Origin: Flemingiibacterium sp045632605
GTDB taxonomy: Bacteria > Bacillota > Clostridia > Oscillospirales > CAG-272
Length of the DNA: 17,064 bases
Reading direction: 5' to 3'
NCBI GenBank assembly: GCA_045632605.1
Contig: JAZQXA010000140.1
Span: 1-17,064, forward strand
This document shows positions 13,584 to 17,064 of this stretch, piece by piece. A program made the position numbers and the translations under genes. Each line of letters opens with the position of its first letter. Positions within the stretch are counted from its first letter, which is position 1. The notes beneath the pieces were generated by a model, which was not told the origin of the DNA, searched no databases, and saw only the letters and a program-made list of their open reading frames with translations.

Positions 13584-14567
13584 TCAGTTAAATAAAATTT
13601 TTTCGCTTATTTCACTCGCAAGAAAATCCGCGATTTGACTGTGACCTTCTCTGAGAGGATGTAACGGTTCACGCGGTATCCATCCTGCGGTACTTATATA
13701 GACAACATTATCGCCGCGCATCTTGTTGTATTCCGAAATCATTTTACCAAGCTCATCGTTGCAAACTCCGCAGAACGCGCTGAGCGCAATTATTGTCGCA
13801 CAGGGGTTTATCCGTCTTACAACATCGAGAAAATCGGAATATTCCTTAAGATACAGAGCTGATTCGGCCCCTTGGTCATTTGCACCGTGGTTAATAACAA
13901 TTATCTTCGCACCGGACGGCTCTGCCGGAACTTTATTGAACACATACGGATATGCATCTGCGGCTTTTGGCACACCTCCCCCTCCGCTTTTAGTAACACC
14001 TACGGATCCGTACCCCATTATATGGGGCTTCATTCCGAGTTTCTTTGCGGTAAGGTATGCATATGTTGCAGTGGCATCATTCTGGAATACCATGTTAAAG
14101 CGGTTGTGAATAGGCTCGAAGTGATATCTTCCATCATCAACCCAGATTCCCTCAGTTATCGAATCGCCGATAAACTCGATTATCTCACGGTTATCCTCCG
14201 GAAGGACCCCTTCTTCACTTGCATTTGCACCTATAAACGATATTTTACCGACCAACGGTTCATACCATCTCTGCTGTTCCTCACGTGCTCCTTTGAAATA
14301 AACAGTTAACACGTGATTGCCGGCATTGGGCGCTTCTATACGTATGTATCGAAGTACAGCACTTTCAACCCTTGCGCCGCCGTCAAGCTGAATATAAATC
14401 CGAGGGAACGGTTCAGAATTAAGGTCTACATCAAACATAAGGTCGCAAACATCACCTTTGAAAGCGAGTTCAAAAAATGCTCCCGGCGCTGTCGTTACAG
14501 CCGCCTTTTCCATCTTTGCCCAGCGTCCGGTATATCTTACCGATTCGCTCAAATGTGTTATTAACAT
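13584..14567 (-). CDS. SGNH/GDSL hydrolase with N-terminal beta-sandwich domain
   Basis: The 327-residue product has the same two-part plan as the esterase at 5031-6041: a beta-rich N-terminal region (about 1-125) and an SGNH domain. Block I is E-F-I-G-D-S-I-T-E-G (Ser136), the Gly block is probably G-Y-G-S-V-G (185-190), the Asn block is N-H-G-A-N-D-Q (227-232, Asn230), and the final block is R-E-P-L-H-P (His303). The usual D-x-x-H is replaced by E-x-x-H (Glu300). There is no signal peptide. It probably removes acyl groups, such as acetyl, from the sugar processed by the fucosidase. The upstream fucosidase TGA runs into its GAGGAGAG site, 8-9 bases before the ATG, so the two are translationally coupled; its own TGA lies 15 bases before the lipoprotein gene. 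Confidence 0.85.
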   Translation of the reverse strand: MLITHLSESVRYTGRWAKMEKAAVTTAPGAFFELAFKGDVCDLMFDVDLNSEPFPRIYIQLDGGARVESAVLRYIRIEAPNAGNHVLTVYFKGAREEQQRWYEPLVGKISFIGANASEEGVLPEDNREIIEFIGDSITEGIWVDDGRYHFEPIHNRFNMVFQNDATATYAYLTAKKLGMKPHIMGYGSVGVTKSGGGGVPKAADAYPYVFNKVPAEPSGAKIIVINHGANDQGAESALYLKEYSDFLDVVRRINPCATIIALSAFCGVCNDELGKMISEYNKMRGDNVVYISTAGWIPREPLHPLREGHSQIADFLASEISEKILFN

Positions 14568-14580
14568 ATTTACACTCTCC

Positions 14581-15912
14581 TCATTTCAAGAAGATTTCTA
14601 TAACGGGGACTTCAACATTCGGCTTTACGTGGGGCAGCTTAAAAATTACCGCGGTGTCATCCGAGCATCCTTCATGCATACCGCCGCCTTCAATACTTCC
14701 CTCTGTATAAAGCACCTCACTGCCGTCATGTAAGAACTGGGCATAATCAATTTTCCCAGCAAGTCCGCCAACACGCAGAGTCTGGAAAGGATATGTATAT
14801 ATATGAAGATACAAGCGTTTTCCGTCCTCACTTTGTGTATATCGGCAATCAGCCGGTAAGCCATCAAGAAATTCCGGTTCTGCCATGGTACAGCCGTAAA
14901 TCGAACGACCATTGTATTTCATCCAGTCACCGTAAGCCGCGAGAGCCTTCTCTGCACGGTAGTCAATATATCCCCGTGCTGTCGGACCGACATTCATAAG
15001 CAAATTTCCGCCGAGTGCAACCGTATTGATGAGCATACGTATAAGCATTTCGGGAGATTTCCAAGTCTGCTCATCACGGTAATATCCCCATGAGCCAGAG
15101 AATGTCTGACATGCTTCCCATGTAACAAGCTCACCGGTTTCCTTATGATGTACCCACTCAGTCGGCTGATATTGCTCGGGTGTCCAGATATCCTGCTCCA
15201 GATCTGTGCGGTTATCGATAATAATTCCTGGTTGAAGACGTCTTGCAAGAGCAATAAGCTCTTCTGCTTCCCAGTCGTCCTTACCTTTACCAATAGGTGC
15301 CATCCAAGGTTTGTCTGCAGGTGCCTTTCGTCCGGTGTATGAAAAATCGAACCACAAAATATCGATTTTACCGTAATTTGTAAGCAGCTCTTCAATCTGA
15401 TTTCTCATGTAGAGAGTATACTTTTTCATATCTCTGCCATTGTTAAGCTCGGCTGCATTCTCATCATTGCGGCGAGGATGGATCATATCCACAGTAAAAT
15501 CGGGGTGATGCCAGTCGAGGAGCGAATAATAGAAACCGACATGAAGTCCCTCCGCACGGAATGCGTCAACATATTCACGCACAAGGTCACGTCCGGCAGC
15601 TGTATTTGTGCACTTGTAATCGGTATATTTTGAGTCGAACAAGCAAAATCCCTCATGGTGCTTTACGGTGAAAACGGCATACTTCATGCCTGCCGCTTTT
15701 GCCTGACGTGCCCACTCTTTTGCGTCGTAAAGGTCGGGGGCGAAATATTTAAAATACTTATCATACTTTTCCTCGGGAATAAACTCCAATGTTTTTATCC
15801 ATTCATTACGTGCCGGCATTGAGTAAAGACCCCAATGAATGAACATACCGAAACGGTCATGACGGAACCATTCTGTGTCACCGGGAGTCTTGCGTGTTAC
15901 ATAGCTTGACAT
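14581..15912 (-). CDS. GH29 alpha-L-fucosidase
   Basis: GH29 enzymes are retaining exo-alpha-L-fucosidases. The 443-residue protein begins near W-F-R-H-D-R-F-G-M-F-I-H-W-G-L-Y-S (15-31), the family's N-terminal signature. H-H-E-G-F (85-89) is the conserved substrate-binding His pair. W-F-D-F (187-190) gives the probable nucleophile Asp189 in I-D-I-L-W-F-D. W-E-A-C-Q-T (265-270, Glu266) and N-V-G-P-T-A-R-G (307-314) are also family motifs. A short beta domain follows from about 335. The start M-S-S-Y-V-T has AAAGGAGTGA 9 bases upstream. There is no signal peptide, so it probably acts inside the cell on imported oligosaccharides. It is first in the operon and divergent from an AraC regulator. 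Linkage specificity cannot be read from sequence. Confidence 0.93.
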   Translation of the reverse strand: MSSYVTRKTPGDTEWFRHDRFGMFIHWGLYSMPARNEWIKTLEFIPEEKYDKYFKYFAPDLYDAKEWARQAKAAGMKYAVFTVKHHEGFCLFDSKYTDYKCTNTAAGRDLVREYVDAFRAEGLHVGFYYSLLDWHHPDFTVDMIHPRRNDENAAELNNGRDMKKYTLYMRNQIEELLTNYGKIDILWFDFSYTGRKAPADKPWMAPIGKGKDDWEAEELIALARRLQPGIIIDNRTDLEQDIWTPEQYQPTEWVHHKETGELVTWEACQTFSGSWGYYRDEQTWKSPEMLIRMLINTVALGGNLLMNVGPTARGYIDYRAEKALAAYGDWMKYNGRSIYGCTMAEPEFLDGLPADCRYTQSEDGKRLYLHIYTYPFQTLRVGGLAGKIDYAQFLHDGSEVLYTEGSIEGGGMHEGCSDDTAVIFKLPHVKPNVEVPVIEIFLK

Positions 15913-15943
15913 AAAAATATCACTCCTTTTTTTGAAAATACAC

Positions 15944-15972
15944 TTGACATTATTGTTTTTTCGGTGTATGAT
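15944..15972 (+). promoter_or_regulatory. Promoter of the AraC-family regulator gene
   Basis: TTGACA (15944-15949), 17 bases and TATGAT (15967-15972) face the regulator, predicting a leader of about 130 bases. It lies within the fucosidase leader region, so the two divergent transcripts overlap. Confidence 0.7.
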
Positions 15973-16014
15973 ATATATGGATTATCCAAGACGTAAAAAA
16001 TCGTCACCATCTTT

Positions 16015-16050
16015 ATTATACAGTAGATACCTACAACACACAAGTCACAA
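16015..16050 (-). promoter_or_regulatory. Candidate activator-dependent promoter of the fucosidase operon with 7-base repeats
   Basis: On the minus strand TATAAT (16020-16015) has a poor -35, TTGTGT (16043-16038), at 17 bases, as expected for an activated promoter. Overlapping it are three tandem 7-base units, TTGTGAC, TTGTGTG and TTGTAGG (16050-16030), sharing TTGT. They could be an AraC-family binding site. Confidence 0.45.
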
Positions 16051-16111
16051 ATCGGTAAAAAATATGGATATTTCAGCATATGTAAAATTGATATTGTATG
16101 AGGTATAGGCA

Positions 16112-16915
16112 ATGGTTGTAATCAAGAATCCCACTATGTGCAAAAATACAAACGATATTCATCTTAAGCTGCTCGTTTGCGGTCATGCCACAGCTAAAAC
16201 TGAATGGAACGGAAATAACATTTCTCCCATGTACTCCCAACTCTATTACATAATAGGCGGCGACCCGTATATAATAGACAACGGTAAAAAAATGCCGCTC
16301 GAAATCGGCAAATGTTATTTTTTTCCAACAGGATACTCATTCCGTTATGCCTGCGAAACATCTATGGAGCAAATTTTTTTCCAAATGAACCTTAATGATT
16401 TTACCGGAAATGACCTCTTTCGCTGTGCGCACACAATCATGGAATACACACCTGAGCCCAATATGATAGATGAAATGCTGAAATATTCCTACAGTGATAA
16501 ACTTATCTGCAGCTTAAAAATGCGCGAACAGCTATATTCCTCCATTTTAACCATGTTTGAAAAATATAATATTGAGTTAAAAACCACTCATTATTCAAAC
16601 TGCGTCTTACGCGCAATGGAATATATAAAATCCCACCTTTCACTGCGCCTGGCAACAGGAGAGCTTGCGGCAAATTCTTTCGTTTCCGAAAGCACCCTGA
16701 CAAAAAAATTCAAAAACGAAGTCGGTATGACTATCGGAAACTATATCTACAATACAATAATGTTTGAAGCTGAGCAACTTCTAATTAAAAGTGACCTCTC
16801 TATACTCCAGATAAGTGAACGCTTCGGATTCTGTGACCAGTTCTATTTCTCCAGGCGCTTCAAGCAAAAATACGGTGAAACTCCCCAAAGGTATCGTAAG
16901 TTGAAGATGATATAA
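16112..16915 (+). CDS. AraC-family transcriptional regulator with cupin-like sensor
   Basis: The 267-residue protein has an N-terminal cupin-like effector domain (about 30-95, with G-G-D-P-Y-I-I-D-N-G and C-Y-F-F-P-T-G-Y-S-F). A helical linker and a C-terminal AraC DNA-binding domain follow (about 163-265). Its first HTH is near 183-203 (A-A-N-S-F-V-S-E-S-T-L-T-K-K-F). The second HTH is near 231-253 and runs into the signature Y-F-S-R-R-F-K-Q-K-Y-G-E-T-P-Q-R-Y-R (245-262). GAGG lies about 8 bases before the ATG at 16112. It is divergent from the fucosidase operon, with which it shares a 199-base intergenic region, and is likely its sugar-responsive activator (inference). No clear terminator follows. 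Confidence 0.93.
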   Translation: MVVIKNPTMCKNTNDIHLKLLVCGHATAKTEWNGNNISPMYSQLYYIIGGDPYIIDNGKKMPLEIGKCYFFPTGYSFRYACETSMEQIFFQMNLNDFTGNDLFRCAHTIMEYTPEPNMIDEMLKYSYSDKLICSLKMREQLYSSILTMFEKYNIELKTTHYSNCVLRAMEYIKSHLSLRLATGELAANSFVSESTLTKKFKNEVGMTIGNYIYNTIMFEAEQLLIKSDLSILQISERFGFCDQFYFSRRFKQKYGETPQRYRKLKMI

Positions 16916-16979
16916 CCGTGTACAAAATCATTTCTCTGCCAAATACAAGAAAATTTAACAAACAATTTTGTCAAACCAC

Positions 16980-17008
16980 TTGATTTACTGAAACAAATAA
17001 GGTATAAT
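16980..17008 (+). promoter_or_regulatory. Promoter of the gene starting at 17057
   Basis: TTGATT (16980-16985), 17 bases and TATAAT (17003-17008) face the partial gene at the window end. The stretch between the AraC stop and this promoter (16916-16979) holds nothing I recognise. Confidence 0.7.
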
Positions 17009-17056
17009 AATATAGTTAGAAAATAAAAATACTATTTTATAGGAGCGTATAAAATC

Positions 17057-17064
17057 ATGGCACT
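17057..17064 (+). CDS. Start of an unidentified gene (runs off window)
   Basis: ATG at 17057 follows AGGAG (17041-17045) at 11 bases and a near-consensus promoter. Only M-A and part of a third codon are visible, so the product is unknown; an additional carbohydrate-locus gene is possible. Confidence 0.5.

Overview
The window looks like a chromosomal segment from a low-to-mid GC Firmicute of class Clostridia, probably a gut or rumen Oscillospiraceae/Ruminococcaceae-type bacterium. The basis is the start of the S10 ribosomal operon with Gram-positive-style GGAGG ribosome binding sites, several near-consensus TTGACA-N17-TATAAT promoters, the amino-acid style of L3/L4/S10 and PfkA, and gene families common in Clostridia (DUF5685, Cys-tailed J-domain proteins, GH29 fucosidase with a sugar-binding lipoprotein). 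Species-level assignment is inference. I see no phage, IS, CRISPR, tRNA or rRNA signal.

Layout. 1-1340 (minus): rpsJ-rplC-rplD, the head of the S10 operon, with a perfect-consensus promoter at 1604-1632, a ~257-nt structured leader, and a second structured spacer between rpsJ and rplC. 1875-2729 (plus): an orphan 8-TM protein, ended by a bidirectional terminator shared with the next group. 2776-4936 (minus): a three-gene unit of DUF5685 protein, J-domain protein with a Cys-rich tail, and a small S-component-like membrane protein. 5031-7381 (minus): a CE2-like SGNH esterase and a CNNM/CBS/CorC-type ion-transport protein, separated by a 20-bp perfect hairpin; the CNNM gene's leader carries a 25-codon ORF ending in Pro-Pro. 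7868-9696 (plus): pfkA and a TRIC/UPF0126 channel, each with its own promoter and terminator. 9726-11959 (minus): an HTH-L-serine dehydratase fusion, tightly coupled to a UlaG-like metallo-hydrolase. 12111-15912 (minus): an operon of GH29 alpha-L-fucosidase, SGNH esterase and sugar-binding lipoprotein, divergent from an AraC regulator (16112-16915, plus). A new gene begins at 17057.

How they may work together (inference). The 12-17 kb block reads as a small carbohydrate-use locus: a lipoprotein captures a glycan, an AraC sensor responds, and a fucosidase and esterase without signal peptides process it inside the cell. No ABC permease lies in the window. PfkA and serine dehydratase are central metabolism. 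The most unusual items are the HTH-serine dehydratase fusion with a palindrome at its own promoter, the DUF5685 protein with two DDxxD-type motifs beside a Cys-tailed J protein, the Pro-Pro-ending leader ORF before a CNNM transporter, and the extensive RNA structure in the S10 operon.
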